Shown here piece by piece: positions 8,429 to 19,587 of a DNA stretch of 62,810 nucleotides (position 1 is the stretch's first letter; every line of letters starts with the position of its first letter). The notes beneath the pieces were generated by a model. It was not told the DNA's origin. It saw only the letters and a list, made by a program, of their open reading frames with translations, and did not search any database. The translations under genes were made by a program, and so were the position numbers. The DNA lies in assembly GCF_902499045.1 (NCBI RefSeq), contig NZ_CABVPL010000045.1:1-62810 (forward strand), written 5' to 3'. This DNA is from Burkholderia latens. GTDB lineage: Bacteria; Pseudomonadota; Gammaproteobacteria; Burkholderiales; Burkholderiaceae.

Positions 8429-9208
8429 ATGAACTCCCAGACTCAAAAGCTTTTCGTCGACGATCTCCACAAGCGGTACGGCGACAACGAGGTGCTCAAG
8501 GGCGTGTCGCTGAAGGCGAACTCGGGCGACGTGATCAGCGTGATCGGCTCGTCCGGATCCGGCAAGAGCACGATGCTCCGCTGCATCAACTTCCTCGAGC
8601 AGCCGAACGCGGGCCGCATCTTCGTCGACGGCGAGGAAGTGCGCACCGCGCTCGACAAGACGGGCGCGCTGCGCGCGGCCGATCCGAAGCAGCTGCAGCG
8701 CGTGCGCACCAAGCTGTCGATGGTGTTCCAGCACTTCAACCTGTGGTCGCACATGAACGTGATCGAGAACGTGATGGAAGCGCCCGTCAACGTGCTCGGG
8801 ATCCCGAAGAAGGAAGCCGAGGAGCGCGCGCGCGAATATCTCGAGAAGGTCGGCCTCGCGCCGCGGGTCGAGAAGCAGTATCCGTCGCATCTGTCGGGCG
8901 GACAGCAGCAGCGCGTCGCGATCGCGCGCGCGCTCGCGATGCATCCGGACGTGATGCTGTTCGACGAGCCGACGTCCGCGCTCGACCCGGAACTCGTCGG
9001 TGAAGTGCTGAAGGTCATGCAGAAGCTGGCCGAGGAAGGCCGCACGATGATCGTCGTCACGCACGAGATGGGCTTTGCGCGCAACGTGTCGAACCACGTG
9101 ATGTTCCTGCACCAAGGACGCGTCGAGGAAGAAGGCGTGCCGTCCGACGTGCTCGCGAATCCGAAGAGCGAGCGCCTGCGCGCGTTCCTGTCGGGCAGCC
9201 TCAAGTAA
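8429..9208 (+). CDS. Basic amino acid ABC transporter ATPase, HisP type
   Basis: A 259-residue cytoplasmic ATPase. It has Walker [10 protein letters not shown] (about 36-44), a Q-loop (VFQHFNLW), the ABC signature LSGGQQQR, Walker B VMLFDEP and the switch His in [10 protein letters not shown] use the ATG at 8429 preceded by GCAGGAA; a TTG immediately upstream could also initiate. It is the last gene of the importer operon. The four genes form a complete high-affinity uptake system for a cationic amino acid. Confidence 0.93.
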   Translation: MNSQTQKLFVDDLHKRYGDNEVLKGVSLKANSGDVISVIGSSGSGKSTMLRCINFLEQPNAGRIFVDGEEVRTALDKTGALRAADPKQLQRVRTKLSMVFQHFNLWSHMNVIENVMEAPVNVLGIPKKEAEERAREYLEKVGLAPRVEKQYPSHLSGGQQQRVAIARALAMHPDVMLFDEPTSALDPELVGEVLKVMQKLAEEGRTMIVVTHEMGFARNVSNHVMFLHQGRVEEEGVPSDVLANPKSERLRAFLSGSLK

Positions 9209-9238
9209 CGCGCCCGGGGGGCGTCGTTCTTGCACCGG

Positions 9239-9263
9239 GCGGGCGCCATGCGGCGCCCGCTTT
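9239..9263 (+). terminator. Terminator between the converging ATPase and acetyltransferase genes
   Basis: A nine-base stem (GCGGGCGCC, 9239-9247, with its complement 9252-9260) and a four-base loop are followed by TTTGCGTTT. It lies between the stop at 9208 and the convergent stop at 9268, so it could end transcription from the left. Confidence 0.62.
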
Positions 9264-9267
9264 GCGT

Positions 9268-9765
9268 TTACGCGGCGTCGACCGGCGCGCCGTCCGCGAA
9301 CGCGCGCAACGCTTCGCCCGCGAGCCGGTAGCGCACCCATTCGCTCTGCGGCGCCGCGCCGACGCTTTCGTAGAAGCGGATCGCCGGCTCGTTCCAGTCG
9401 AGCACGCTCCATTCGAAGCGCCCGCAGCCGGTATCGACGGCGATGCGCGCGAGCGCCTTCAGCAGCCGCAGCCCGGCGCCCGCGCCGCGAAAGCGCGGCG
9501 ACACGTACAGATCCTCGAGATACAGCCCCTGGCGGCCGAGCCACGTCGAATACGAGAAGAAATACACGGCGAAACCGGCCGGCTCGCCGTCGGCTTCGCA
9601 GATCAGCGCGCGCGCCGGCGTGCCTTCGCCGAACAGGCTGCGCTCGAGCGATGCGTGCGTCGCGATCACTTCATGCCCGGCTTTCTCGTAGACGGCCAGT
9701 TCGGTAATGAAACGCAGGATTTGCGGCACGTCGGCGACGGTGGCGGAACGGATGTCGATTTGCAC
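9268..9765 (-). CDS. GNAT-family N-acetyltransferase (SSAT-like)
   Basis: A 165-residue single-domain acetyltransferase. The acetyl-CoA-binding motif A is LYLEDLYVSPRFRGAGAGLRLL (RxxGxG-type turn at RFRGAG, about 92-97), followed by the RFEWSVLDWNEPAIRFYES segment near 117-135. That arrangement, with EDLYV and W-V-L-D-W-N, is close to diamine (spermidine/spermine) acetyltransferases and related small GNATs. A polyamine or amino-acid-like substrate is plausible but unproven. It is convergent with the importer and divergent from the LysR gene. Confidence 0.85.
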   Translation of the reverse strand: MQIDIRSATVADVPQILRFITELAVYEKAGHEVIATHASLERSLFGEGTPARALICEADGEPAGFAVYFFSYSTWLGRQGLYLEDLYVSPRFRGAGAGLRLLKALARIAVDTGCGRFEWSVLDWNEPAIRFYESVGAAPQSEWVRYRLAGEALRAFADGAPVDAA

Positions 9766-9893
9766 GATGGGGGCCCTCCCCGGCCCAGGCTGAACACGGA
9801 ATGCGGTGCCGGCGCGCTCGCGTATGGCGCCGCTCGGATCGATATGCTACGTTCGCGGCGTAACTGCAGGAAGTGCAGTTTCTTCATCCTGAT

Positions 9894-10826
9894 ATGAATA
9901 TGATGCATCCCGATCTGCGCCGCCTCGACCTGAACCTGCTGCTCGCGTTCGACGCGCTGTACCGTCACCGGTCGGTCGCGGCGGCCGCGCACGAACTGGC
10001 GATGAGCCCGTCCGCGCTGAGCCACGCGCTCGCGCGGCTGCGCGAAGCGATCGGCGACGCGCTGTTCGTGCGGCTCGGCAACGAGATGCAGCCGACCGTG
10101 CGCGCCGACGACATCGCGAGCTGGGCGGGCGACGCGCTCGACACGATGTCGAAGGGGCTCGCCCGCGCGCGCCGCTTCGATCCCGCGCAAAGCGACCGCA
10201 CGTTCGTGTTCGCCGCGACCGACTACACCGCGTTCACGGTGCTGCCTGCATTGCTCGCGCGCATCGAGCAGGTCGCGCCGCGGCTGAAGATCCGCGTCGT
10301 CCATTCGGACCGGAAGATCTCGATCGACGAGCTCGCGGCAGGCCGCATCGACTTCGCGCTCGGCTATCACGAGGAATCGGCCGCCGACGCGCCGGGTATC
10401 GAGGATTTCGACTGGTTCTCGGACGATTACGTCGTGATCGCGAGCGCCACGCATCCGGAGATCCGCCGCCGGCTGACGCTCCACCAGTATCTGGCGGCGC
10501 GCCACGCGGTCGTCACGCCGTGGAACGAGCCGCGCGGCGTCGTCGACTACGTGCTCGACCGTCTCGGCCTCGCGCGGCAGGTCGCCGTGCAGTTGCCGAC
10601 CGTGCTCGCCGCACCGTTCGTGATCGCGGAATCGGCGCTGCTGATGACGGTGCCGAACCGCGCCGCGCAGGCGCTGCGCCACGCGGCGCCGATTCGCATC
10701 TTTCCCGCGCCGTTCGAGATTCCGCGCTACACGATCAAGGTGTACTCGCACGCAAAGCATGCGCGCACGGACGCGCACCGCTGGCTTCGTGCGCAGTTGC
10801 TCGCGGCGCGGCCGGCGCTCACGTAG
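9894..10826 (+). CDS. LysR-family transcriptional regulator
   Basis: A 310-residue regulator starting at the ATG at 9894; in-frame ATGs at 9900 and 9903 are alternatives, and an AGGAAG-like site lies at 9868-9873. The N-terminal winged helix (about 5-65) has the LysR signature RLDLNLLLAFDALYRHRSVAAAAHEL and SPSALSHALARLREAIGDALF. The C-terminal effector domain (about 95-305) resembles the NahR/NodD-type PBP2 folds. It is divergent from the acetyltransferase and upstream of a porin; control of either is possible but not shown. Confidence 0.9.
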   Translation: MNMMHPDLRRLDLNLLLAFDALYRHRSVAAAAHELAMSPSALSHALARLREAIGDALFVRLGNEMQPTVRADDIASWAGDALDTMSKGLARARRFDPAQSDRTFVFAATDYTAFTVLPALLARIEQVAPRLKIRVVHSDRKISIDELAAGRIDFALGYHEESAADAPGIEDFDWFSDDYVVIASATHPEIRRRLTLHQYLAARHAVVTPWNEPRGVVDYVLDRLGLARQVAVQLPTVLAAPFVIAESALLMTVPNRAAQALRHAAPIRIFPAPFEIPRYTIKVYSHAKHARTDAHRWLRAQLLAARPALT

Positions 10827-11402
10827 CGCGACACGCCCGTGCAGCGGCCGCCAGCGGCCCGCGCGGCAAGCGTTCCCCGCTCGTTGCGGCGCCTTCGAAC
10901 CGCCGTCAATTCATTACGAAATACTTACCAATTCGATGCGCAACGCGCTTACGCCGGCGCCCGCCGCATCGTCAATAGTGGCAATCCTTGACCCATGTTC
11001 GCCGAAACCGTGTCTGCCTTGTCGGACAAGGGTTTTCGGGCCTCCGGCACCCCTTCCGGCAGCCCCCGCGGGCCGTGTTGCATGGCAAATTGGCGACACG
11101 TGTTAGTCAAACAACGATTTCCGTCGCCACAAAATTGTATTTTTGCTAAATTAGTAACCAAAGTAGCAAAACGAAGTTCGTGAAATGTAGTTTAGCTTCA
11201 CGACACAACAAGGAGACCCCGCAAGCTCACCCGGCCGCGCGGGACCGCTCAACGGTTTTCCGTCCGCTTGCCCGCGTGCCGCGCTTACCGGCCTTGCACG
11301 AGGTCTCCCTGGTTATCCCGCTTTCCGCTTTTGCCCGACGCTCGCCGCGCCGGGCATCTCGTGCAGTCTGGGTTGACTTTTTGACAGGGTATGGAGGAGA
11401 TG
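10827..11402. other. Long AT-richer leader region upstream of the porin
   Basis: About 575 bases without a gene. From about 11100 to 11210 the sequence is strikingly AT-rich for this genome (for example around 11130-11160) and includes several TTGT/TTAG-type hexamers, so it probably holds the porin promoter and regulator sites. The remaining stretch up to 11390 would be a long 5' leader. I see no riboswitch-like fold and no protein-coding frame with supporting signals. Confidence 0.5.
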
Positions 11403-12479
11403 ATGAAGAAAGCTTTGGTCGCGGCCGCGCTGATGGCTGCTGGGGTGGTTACGGCGCACGCGCAGAGCAGCGTGACGCTGTATGGTCGCCTGGATGCCGG
11501 CCTTGAGTACCTGAACGGCCTGCAGAACGGCCACCAAGTGCGCGCGGAAAGCGGCGACTGGGGCACGAGCCTGTGGGGCTTGAAGGGCAGCGAAGACATC
11601 GGCGGCGGCAACAAGATCCTGTTCCACCTCGAAGGCGCGTTCAACACGATGAACGGCGGCTTCAGCGGCTCGATCTGGGATCGTTTCGCGACCGTCGGGA
11701 TTTCGAACGATCGCTACGGTACGCTGCTGTTGGGTCGCGAACTCGCGATCGCGAACGGCGTGTGGGACTTCGACCCGTTCGGCCAGTCGGCATGGTCGAC
11801 GGCATCGCTCGTACGCGGCCGCAACTGGAACAAGACCAGCAACAACGTGTCGTACCAGTCGCCGTCGCTCTATGGCCTCGACTTCTACGGCCAGTTCTCT
11901 TTCTCGAACTCGACCAGCTTCAACGGCAACACGACGGCCGGCCAACCGGGCCGTGCAATGGGCGGTCAGATCACCTATACGAACTCGCTGTTCCAGTTGC
12001 GCGGCATCTACGACGAAACGCGCGACAGCAACGGCCGCTTCTCGGACGTGTTCAACTACTCGCGCGAATACTTCGCCGGCGTGAACGTGTTCCTCGGCCA
12101 GTTCAAGGTTCAGGCGGCTTACCAGGCATCGCGCGCCGACGGCAGCGGCGGCCCGGCAGTCAACGCCGGCGTGACGGGTACGCAGCAAGTCTGGGGCGGC
12201 GTGACGTGGCAGGCAACGCCGGCGGCAGCGCTGATCGCGGCCGTGTATCACGTGAACGCGAACCACGGCGGCGGCAACGCGAACATCTACACGGTCGGCG
12301 GTTCGTACAACATCTCGAAGCGCACGCTGTTCGACCTGCAGGTCGCGACGGTGCGCAACAGCTCGACGGCCAACTTCGGCCTGAACGCGAACGGCGCAGG
12401 CACGGCCGTGTCGACCGGCAACCCGCATCCGGGCGGCAGCCAGACCGGCGTCTACGCCGGCATCCAACACCTGTTCTGA
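11403..12479 (+). CDS. Outer-membrane porin, Burkholderia/Neisseria type (porin_4)
   Basis: A 358-residue trimeric general porin. The signal peptide MKKALVAAALMAAGVVTAHA is followed by the hallmark QSSVTLYGRLDAGLEY. The body alternates Gly/Asn/aromatic beta-strands and contains WGLKGSEDIGGGNKILFHLEGAFN, and it ends in HLF, the C-terminal Phe recognised by the BAM complex. I chose 11403 because it yields the canonical signal peptide with GGAGGA close upstream; ATGs at 11391 and 11400 are also in frame. Some constriction-loop residues (FDPFGQSAWSTASLVRGR) are recognisable. A strong terminator follows. Confidence 0.92.
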   Translation: MKKALVAAALMAAGVVTAHAQSSVTLYGRLDAGLEYLNGLQNGHQVRAESGDWGTSLWGLKGSEDIGGGNKILFHLEGAFNTMNGGFSGSIWDRFATVGISNDRYGTLLLGRELAIANGVWDFDPFGQSAWSTASLVRGRNWNKTSNNVSYQSPSLYGLDFYGQFSFSNSTSFNGNTTAGQPGRAMGGQITYTNSLFQLRGIYDETRDSNGRFSDVFNYSREYFAGVNVFLGQFKVQAAYQASRADGSGGPAVNAGVTGTQQVWGGVTWQATPAAALIAAVYHVNANHGGGNANIYTVGGSYNISKRTLFDLQVATVRNSSTANFGLNANGAGTAVSTGNPHPGGSQTGVYAGIQHLF

Positions 12480-12539
12480 TCAGGCGCCGCGAACAACGAT
12501 TCGACAACACTTTCCACGCTGCTGCGAGAGGCGCGTATC

Positions 12540-12574
12540 GGTGCGGTACCCACCCGGGTATCGCACCTTTTTTT
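12540..12574 (+). terminator. Rho-independent terminator of the porin gene
   Basis: A 12-bp stem (12540-12551 with 12556-12567, one G-T pair) with a four-base loop, directly followed by seven Ts. This is a textbook intrinsic terminator 60 bases after the porin stop. Confidence 0.93.
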
Positions 12575-12676
12575 ATTGGCGGGCCGCGTTCGTGCGGCCC
12601 GTGGCCCAGACGGTTCAAGCGGCCAGGAAGCGGCCAGACAGCGGCCGGGACGTGACCGGATGGGCGAACGCGGCGC

Positions 12677-13027
<351 letters not shown>

Positions 13028-13118
13028 TCAATGCTCGTTTCGATGAAAAATCGCGGCTCCGATTGTAAGCCGCAAGTGTAAGCGGTGAGCCGGCCGGCCA
13101 TGCACGGCCCGGCGCGGC

Positions 13119-14855
<1,737 letters not shown>

Positions 14856-14963
14856 GACGGGTCGGCGCAGCCCCGCGGCGCGCCTCGAACGGCTGACGAA
14901 ATCGTCCCGGACGCGGGCCACGGCGGCACGCATCCGGCGGCATCCAACGGTACGGATTCACGC

Positions 14964-16142
14964 TTGAAACACGAACGCATCGATTATCGCACGGGCATCC
15001 TGTCGTCCCCCGCCGAGGTGCCGGCCGACGAATGGAACGCGCTGCTCGAGCAGGACGCGCAGCCCACGCCGTTTCTGCGCCACGAGTTCCTCGACGCGCT
15101 GCACGTCGCGCGCTGCGCGGTCGACGACACCGGCTGGTCGCCGCACTTCGTCACGCTCACCGACGCGCGCACCGGCCGGCTCGCCGCGGCCGCCCCCGTC
15201 TACGCGAAGCAGCATTCGTACGGCGAATACGTGTTCGACTGGGCGTGGGCCGACGCGTACCAGCGCAACGACCTGCGCTACTACCCGAAACTGCTGTGCG
15301 CGGTGCCGTTCACGCCCGTGCAAGGCACGCGCCTGCTCGCGGCCGATGACGACGCGCGCCGCCGGCTCGCGGCCACGCTGCTCGCGTTCGCGGAGCAGAG
15401 CGACGTGTCGTCGCTGCACGTGCTGTTCCCGACCGGCGACGAAGCGCGGCTGCTGGAATCGATGGGGATGATGCTGCGCGAAGGCGTGCAGTTCCACTGG
15501 CTCAACGACGGCTATCGCGACTTCGACGACTTTCTCGGCACGCTCGAACAGAAGAAGCGCAAGAACATCCGCGCGGAGCGGCGCAAGGTGCGCGACGCGG
15601 GCGTGACCTTCCGGCGGCTCACCGGCGATCAGATCACCGACGCCGACTGGCGCTTCTTCTCGCGCTGCTATCGGCAAACGTATCGCGAGCATTATTCGAG
15701 CCCGTACCTGAACCTCGAATTCTTCCGCACGATCGGCGCGACGATGCCCGAGAACCTGCTGCTCGTGATCGCGCAAGCCGATGGCCGGCCGATCGCGAGT
15801 TCGCTCGCCGTCTACCGCCGCGGCACGAACGGCAGCGGCGGCACGCTGTACGGCCGCTACTGGGGCGCGCTTGAGCACGTGCCCTGCCTGCATTTCGAAA
15901 CCGCGTATTACCAGCTGCTCGAATTCTGCATCGAAGCCGGGATCGACACGTTCGAAGGCGGCGCGCAGGGCGAGCACAAGCTCGCGCGCGGCTTCCTGCC
16001 GACCGTCACGCATTCCGCGCACTGGCTCGCGCACCCGGCGTTCTCCGACGCGGTCGCGCACTTTCTCGAACGAGAGACCGCGCAGATCCACGCGTACGTC
16101 GACGAGCTGCGCGAGCATGATCCGTTTCGGCGTGACCGGTGA
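14964..16142 (+). CDS. GNAT/FemAB-like protein (COG3146, peptidogalycan-type)
   Basis: A protein of about 392 residues whose sequence matches the style of the DUF482/COG3146 family, related to FemAB and GNAT acyltransferases. Recognisable segments include FLRHEFLDAL, EYVFDWAWADAY, KKRKNIRAERRKV, REHYSSPYLN, GTLYGRYWGA and FEGGAQGEHKLARGF. The molecular substrate of the family is not established. The start is uncertain: no ATG precedes conserved sequence, so I use the TTG at 14964 (LKHERIDYRTG); initiation farther upstream would overlap the nadE gene. It is divergent from nadE. Confidence 0.82.
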   Translation: MKHERIDYRTGILSSPAEVPADEWNALLEQDAQPTPFLRHEFLDALHVARCAVDDTGWSPHFVTLTDARTGRLAAAAPVYAKQHSYGEYVFDWAWADAYQRNDLRYYPKLLCAVPFTPVQGTRLLAADDDARRRLAATLLAFAEQSDVSSLHVLFPTGDEARLLESMGMMLREGVQFHWLNDGYRDFDDFLGTLEQKKRKNIRAERRKVRDAGVTFRRLTGDQITDADWRFFSRCYRQTYREHYSSPYLNLEFFRTIGATMPENLLLVIAQADGRPIASSLAVYRRGTNGSGGTLYGRYWGALEHVPCLHFETAYYQLLEFCIEAGIDTFEGGAQGEHKLARGFLPTVTHSAHWLAHPAFSDAVAHFLERETAQIHAYVDELREHDPFRRDR

Positions 16143-16221
16143 CGGTGTCGCATCTCGCCTCGCGCGCGGCGCCACCCGCGAATTCTGAGACACTGGCGGC
16201 TTCGCATCCCGCCGCCCTGCC

Positions 16222-17055
16222 ATGTCCTGGTTTCTGTATCTGATCGAATGCGCCGACGACAGCGTCTACACGGGCATCACGACCGACGTCGCCGCACGCT
16301 TCGACGAGCACGCGTCCGGCAAGGGCGCGCGCTACACGCGCTCGCGCAAGCCGCGCGCGGTGCTCGCGTCGTTTCCGCTGCCTGACCGGTCGAGCGCGTC
16401 GCGCGCCGAATACTGGGTGAAGCGGCTCACGCCCGCGCAGAAGCGCGAGCTGGCGGCCGGAATACGGACGCTCGAATCGGTGTTGCCGGTTGGGATGTCG
16501 ATCGACGGGAACATCGAAGCGAATGATTTGCCGGCCGCGTCGCGCGGGCGGAAGAAGGCGGCGAAGGCGGCGAAGGCGGCGAAGGCCGGCAATGATGGAA
16601 CGACATCCCGTTCCGCAAAGGCCAAGACTGCGAAACGCGTGCAATCTTCACAGGCTCCCGCGAAGGCGGCGGCCGCAGCGGCCGCACAGCGTGCGAACAC
16701 CGGCGACGATGCCGAAGTCAACGAAACATCACCGCGCGGGGCCGCGGCAACGCAGGACAAACCGGCCACGCGCGCAGCGTCGAAACGACCGACGCAAGCG
16801 GCCGGCGCCAAGCCCGTGCCGAAGGAACGCGCCGGCACCACGCCCACGCCGGCGCGCGGCCGTGCGTCGCCGCGAGCGGCCACTGCCGAAGCCGTCGAAG
16901 CCGTTGTTTCAGTCGCCGCCACGCCGGGCGCGACGCGTGTGCCGCGCACCAAAGGCGCATCGAACGCCGCCGCCGTGCCCGTTCCCGCCCGCACTCGCGA
17001 GAAAGCCCCCGCACGCGCGACACCGCGCACAAAACAAAACCGCGCGGCCTCCTGA
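16222..17055 (+). CDS. GIY-YIG nuclease-family protein with long Lys/Ala/Pro-rich tail
   Basis: A 277-residue protein. Residues 1-90 form a complete UPF0213/YhbQ-type GIY-YIG domain: FLYLIECADDSVYTGITTDV carries the Y...YTGIT version of the motif, followed by R (AARFDEH) and the AEYWVKRLT element. The remaining 180 residues are low-complexity Lys/Ala/Thr/Pro/Arg with KKAAKAAKAAKAG repeats, resembling bacterial histone-H1-like tails. YhbQ-type proteins are usually near 100 residues, so the tail is an unusual extension. A DNA-binding role for the tail is inference. The stop lies inside the terminator shared with the pyrophosphatase gene. Confidence 0.85.
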   Translation: MSWFLYLIECADDSVYTGITTDVAARFDEHASGKGARYTRSRKPRAVLASFPLPDRSSASRAEYWVKRLTPAQKRELAAGIRTLESVLPVGMSIDGNIEANDLPAASRGRKKAAKAAKAAKAGNDGTTSRSAKAKTAKRVQSSQAPAKAAAAAAAQRANTGDDAEVNETSPRGAAATQDKPATRAASKRPTQAAGAKPVPKERAGTTPTPARGRASPRAATAEAVEAVVSVAATPGATRVPRTKGASNAAAVPVPARTREKAPARATPRTKQNRAAS

Positions 17056-17072
17056 CGAGACACGCGCGGTTT
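17037..17072 (-). terminator. Terminator of the pyrophosphatase gene, overlapping the GIY-YIG gene end
   Basis: AAACCGCGCG (17037-17046) and CGCGCGGTTT (17063-17072) form a perfect ten-base stem. Read on the minus strand, the stem is followed by a TTTTGTTTTG tract, so it works best for the pyrophosphatase transcript. The stop codon of the convergent GIY-YIG gene lies in the loop. Confidence 0.75.
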
Positions 17073-17110
17073 GCACTCCGAACGAACCGGCCGCGAGGCC
17101 GGCACGCCGC

Positions 17111-17638
17111 TTACTTCTTGTAGTTCGCGGCGCCGTCGGCGATTTCCTTGTGCGCGGCGTCGATGCCGGCCCAGCCTTCGACCTTCACCCACTTGCCCTT
17201 CTCGAGCGCCTTGTATTGCTCGAAGAAGTGCTTGATCTGGTCTTTCAGGTATTCGGGCACGTCGTCGATCGACTTCAGGTTCGCCGTCATCGGGCAGACC
17301 TTGTCGTGCGGCACGGCGACGAGCTTCGCGTCGACGCCCGACTCGTCCGTCATCTGCAGCATGCCGAGCACGCGCGAACGCACGATCGAGCCGGCCAGCA
17401 GCGGGAACGGCGTGATCACCAGCACGTCGACCGGATCGCCGTCGCCCGACAGCGTCTGCGGAATGTAGCCGTAGTTCACCGGATAACGCATGCCCGTACC
17501 GATGAAGCGGTCGACGACGAGGAGACCCAGCTCCTTGTCCGCCTCGTACTTCACCGGATCGCTTTGCGCGGGGATCTCGATGATCACGTTGAAATCGTGC
17601 GGCAGGTCCTTGCCGGCCGGAACATGATTGAAGCTCAT
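17111..17638 (-). CDS. ppa: Inorganic pyrophosphatase (family I)
   Basis: A 175-residue cytoplasmic enzyme that hydrolyses pyrophosphate and so pulls biosynthetic reactions forward. The family I signature DGDPVDVLV (metal-binding Asp residues) is present, with the active-site segments [20 protein letters not shown] and [17 protein letters not shown]. Length is normal for bacterial hexameric pyrophosphatases. I start at the ATG at 17638 ([16 protein letters not shown]); upstream codons in the open frame are not conserved in style. It is a single-gene unit with its own terminator. Confidence 0.95.
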   Translation of the reverse strand: MSFNHVPAGKDLPHDFNVIIEIPAQSDPVKYEADKELGLLVVDRFIGTGMRYPVNYGYIPQTLSGDGDPVDVLVITPFPLLAGSIVRSRVLGMLQMTDESGVDAKLVAVPHDKVCPMTANLKSIDDVPEYLKDQIKHFFEQYKALEKGKWVKVEGWAGIDAAHKEIADGAANYKK

Positions 17639-18073
17639 AGCGCTCTCAGTTGGTCGATGGGAATTCGGGACAGGGCGCCGCGGCCGATGCACCCGCCGCG
17701 GGCGTCCCCGCAGGGAATGCGCCATTATAGCCAATCGACCGGTGGCGTCCGGATGACGATCGGCGCGATAATCGTTCCGGATGTCCGGCCGCGAATCATG
17801 GCAAGGGGCGCGGGTCGAGCGTGGAGCATGGGGTGCGGGTAATGGCGGAAGCGCCCGCTCGAGGCGACCGTGAAGCGCGGGATCCGGGTGAGCGCCAGGA
17901 CCCGCTCGGCCCGGCCGCGAAACATGGGGGCCCAGGTAAGCGCTGACGCGCTAATTCGGGGCGACCGCGAAGCATGGGGCCCGAGTAAGCGCTGAAGCGC
18001 CAACTCTGGTCGACCGCGAAGCATGGGACCAGAGTAAGCGCTAAAGCGCTAACTCTGGTCGACAGGAGCAGGC
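17639..18073. other. Intergenic region with repeat array
   Basis: A 435-base gap between divergent ppa and the aldehyde dehydrogenase gene. The ppa-proximal 170 bases presumably hold its promoter. From about 17815 to 18060 the sequence is taken up by a degenerate tandem array of palindromic units (separate entry). AGGAG at 18064-18068 serves the gene starting at 18074. Confidence 0.7.
17815..18060. repeat. Tandem array of ~47-50-bp palindromic repeats
   Basis: The phrase CCGCGAAGCATGGG or a close variant starts at 17868, 17915, 17965 and 18014 (periods 47, 50 and 49), with a decayed copy further left near 17815. Each unit then has a near-palindrome built on TAAGCGCT..AGCGC. In the last unit GACCAGAGTAAGCGCT (18027-18042) faces AGCGCTAACTCTGGTC (18045-18060) with 15 of 16 positions complementary and a two-base loop. 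Copies become more diverged leftwards. The last hairpin ends four bases before the Shine-Dalgarno of the aldehyde dehydrogenase gene. Confidence 0.85.
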
Positions 18074-19513
18074 ATGGAAGAAGCGAAGCACTTCATCGCG
18101 GGCGAATGGACGCTGCCCGCGCAACTGGAGACAATCCCGGTCGTCGATCCATCCGACGGCCAGCCGTTCGCGACGATCGCGCGCGGCACCGCACCCGATA
18201 TCGAGCGCGCAGTCGCCGCCGCCCGCGACGCATTCGCCGGCCCGTGGGGCGCGACCAGCGCCGCGGAGCGCGGCCGCGTGCTGATGCGCCTGTCCGCGCG
18301 CGTCGCCGACCACCTCGAGGAACTCGCCGCGATCGAAGCACGCGACACCGGCAAGCCGCTGAAGCAGGCACGCGCCGACGCCGCCGCACTCGCGCGCTAC
18401 TTCGAGTTCTACGCCGGCGCGGCCGACAAGCTGCACGGCGAAACGCTCCCCTATCAGGCCGGCTACACGGTGCTGACGGTGCGCGAGCCGCACGGCGTCA
18501 CCGGCCACATCGTGCCGTGGAACTACCCGATGCAGATCTTCGGTCGCAGCGTCGGCGCCGCACTCGCCGCAGGCAACGCATGCGTCGTGAAGCCGGCGGA
18601 AGACGCATGCCTGTCGGTGCTGCGCGTGGCCGAACTCGCCGCCGAAGCCGGACTGCCGGCCGGTGCGCTCAACGTCGTCACCGGCTACGGCCATGAAGCG
18701 GGCGCCGCGCTCGCGCGCCATCCCGGCATCGATCACATCTCGTTTACCGGCTCGCCCGCGACCGGCAAGCTCGTCACGCAGATGGCGGCCGAGAACCACG
18801 TGCCCGTCACGCTCGAACTCGGCGGCAAGTCGCCGCAGATCGTGTTCGCCGACGCCGATCTCGACGCGGCGCTGCCCGTGCTCGTGTCGGCGATCGTGCA
18901 GAACGGCGGGCAGACCTGCTCGGCCGGCAGCCGCGTGCTGATCGAGCGCGCGGTGTACGAGCCGCTCGTCGAACGGCTCGCGACCGCGTTCAACGGGCTG
19001 CGGGTCGGCCCGAGCCGCGCGGACCTCGACTGCGGCCCGCTGATCAACGCAAAGCAGCAGCAGCGCGTGTGGGATTTCCTGTCCGACGCGCAGCACGACG
19101 GCATTCCGATGGCCGGGCACGGCCAGGTCGTCGCCGATGCGCCCGAAAGCGGCTTCTATCAGGCGCCCGCGCTGCTGCGCGACGTGCCGGCGTCGCACCG
19201 GCTCGCGCAGGAGGAAGTGTTCGGCCCGGTGCTTGCCGCGATGCGGTTCGTCGACGAGGACGAAGCGGTCGCGCTCGCGAACGGCACACCGTACGGCCTC
19301 GTCGCCGGCATCTGGACGCGCGACGGCGCGCGCCAGCTACGTCTGGCACGGCGCCTGCGCGCGGGCCAGGTGTTCGTCAACAACTACGGCGCGGGCGGCG
19401 GCGTCGAGCTGCCGTTCGGCGGCGTCGGTCACTCGGGACACGGCCGCGAGAAAGGCTTCGAGGCACTGTACGGCTTCACCACGCTGAAGACGATCGCGAT
19501 CCGGCACGGTTGA
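18074..19513 (+). CDS. NAD(P)+-dependent aldehyde dehydrogenase
   Basis: A 479-residue member of the ALDH superfamily that oxidises an aldehyde to its acid. The catalytic Cys282 sits in GGQTCSAGSRV, the general base Glu248 in VTLELGGKSPQ, Asn150 in PWNYPM, and the nucleotide loop is FTGSPATGK (224-232). All are intact. It is the first gene of a three-gene set with an SDR and an MFS transporter on the same strand, suggesting uptake and stepwise oxidation of one substrate, which cannot be named. An AGGAG directly follows the repeat array. Confidence 0.92.
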   Translation: MEEAKHFIAGEWTLPAQLETIPVVDPSDGQPFATIARGTAPDIERAVAAARDAFAGPWGATSAAERGRVLMRLSARVADHLEELAAIEARDTGKPLKQARADAAALARYFEFYAGAADKLHGETLPYQAGYTVLTVREPHGVTGHIVPWNYPMQIFGRSVGAALAAGNACVVKPAEDACLSVLRVAELAAEAGLPAGALNVVTGYGHEAGAALARHPGIDHISFTGSPATGKLVTQMAAENHVPVTLELGGKSPQIVFADADLDAALPVLVSAIVQNGGQTCSAGSRVLIERAVYEPLVERLATAFNGLRVGPSRADLDCGPLINAKQQQRVWDFLSDAQHDGIPMAGHGQVVADAPESGFYQAPALLRDVPASHRLAQEEVFGPVLAAMRFVDEDEAVALANGTPYGLVAGIWTRDGARQLRLARRLRAGQVFVNNYGAGGGVELPFGGVGHSGHGREKGFEALYGFTTLKTIAIRHG

Positions 19514-19587
19514 CCAGGCGAGCCCGGCCGGCAGCGCCGGCCGCGCCACCGCGACACCAAGCACGCGTCGAATACAGGAGACACACC

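Noticed and set aside
17815-18060. Repeat array as a possible CRISPR array
   Set aside because: The units are contiguous, with no unique spacers and no cas genes; copies decay gradually and are palindromic across most of their length.
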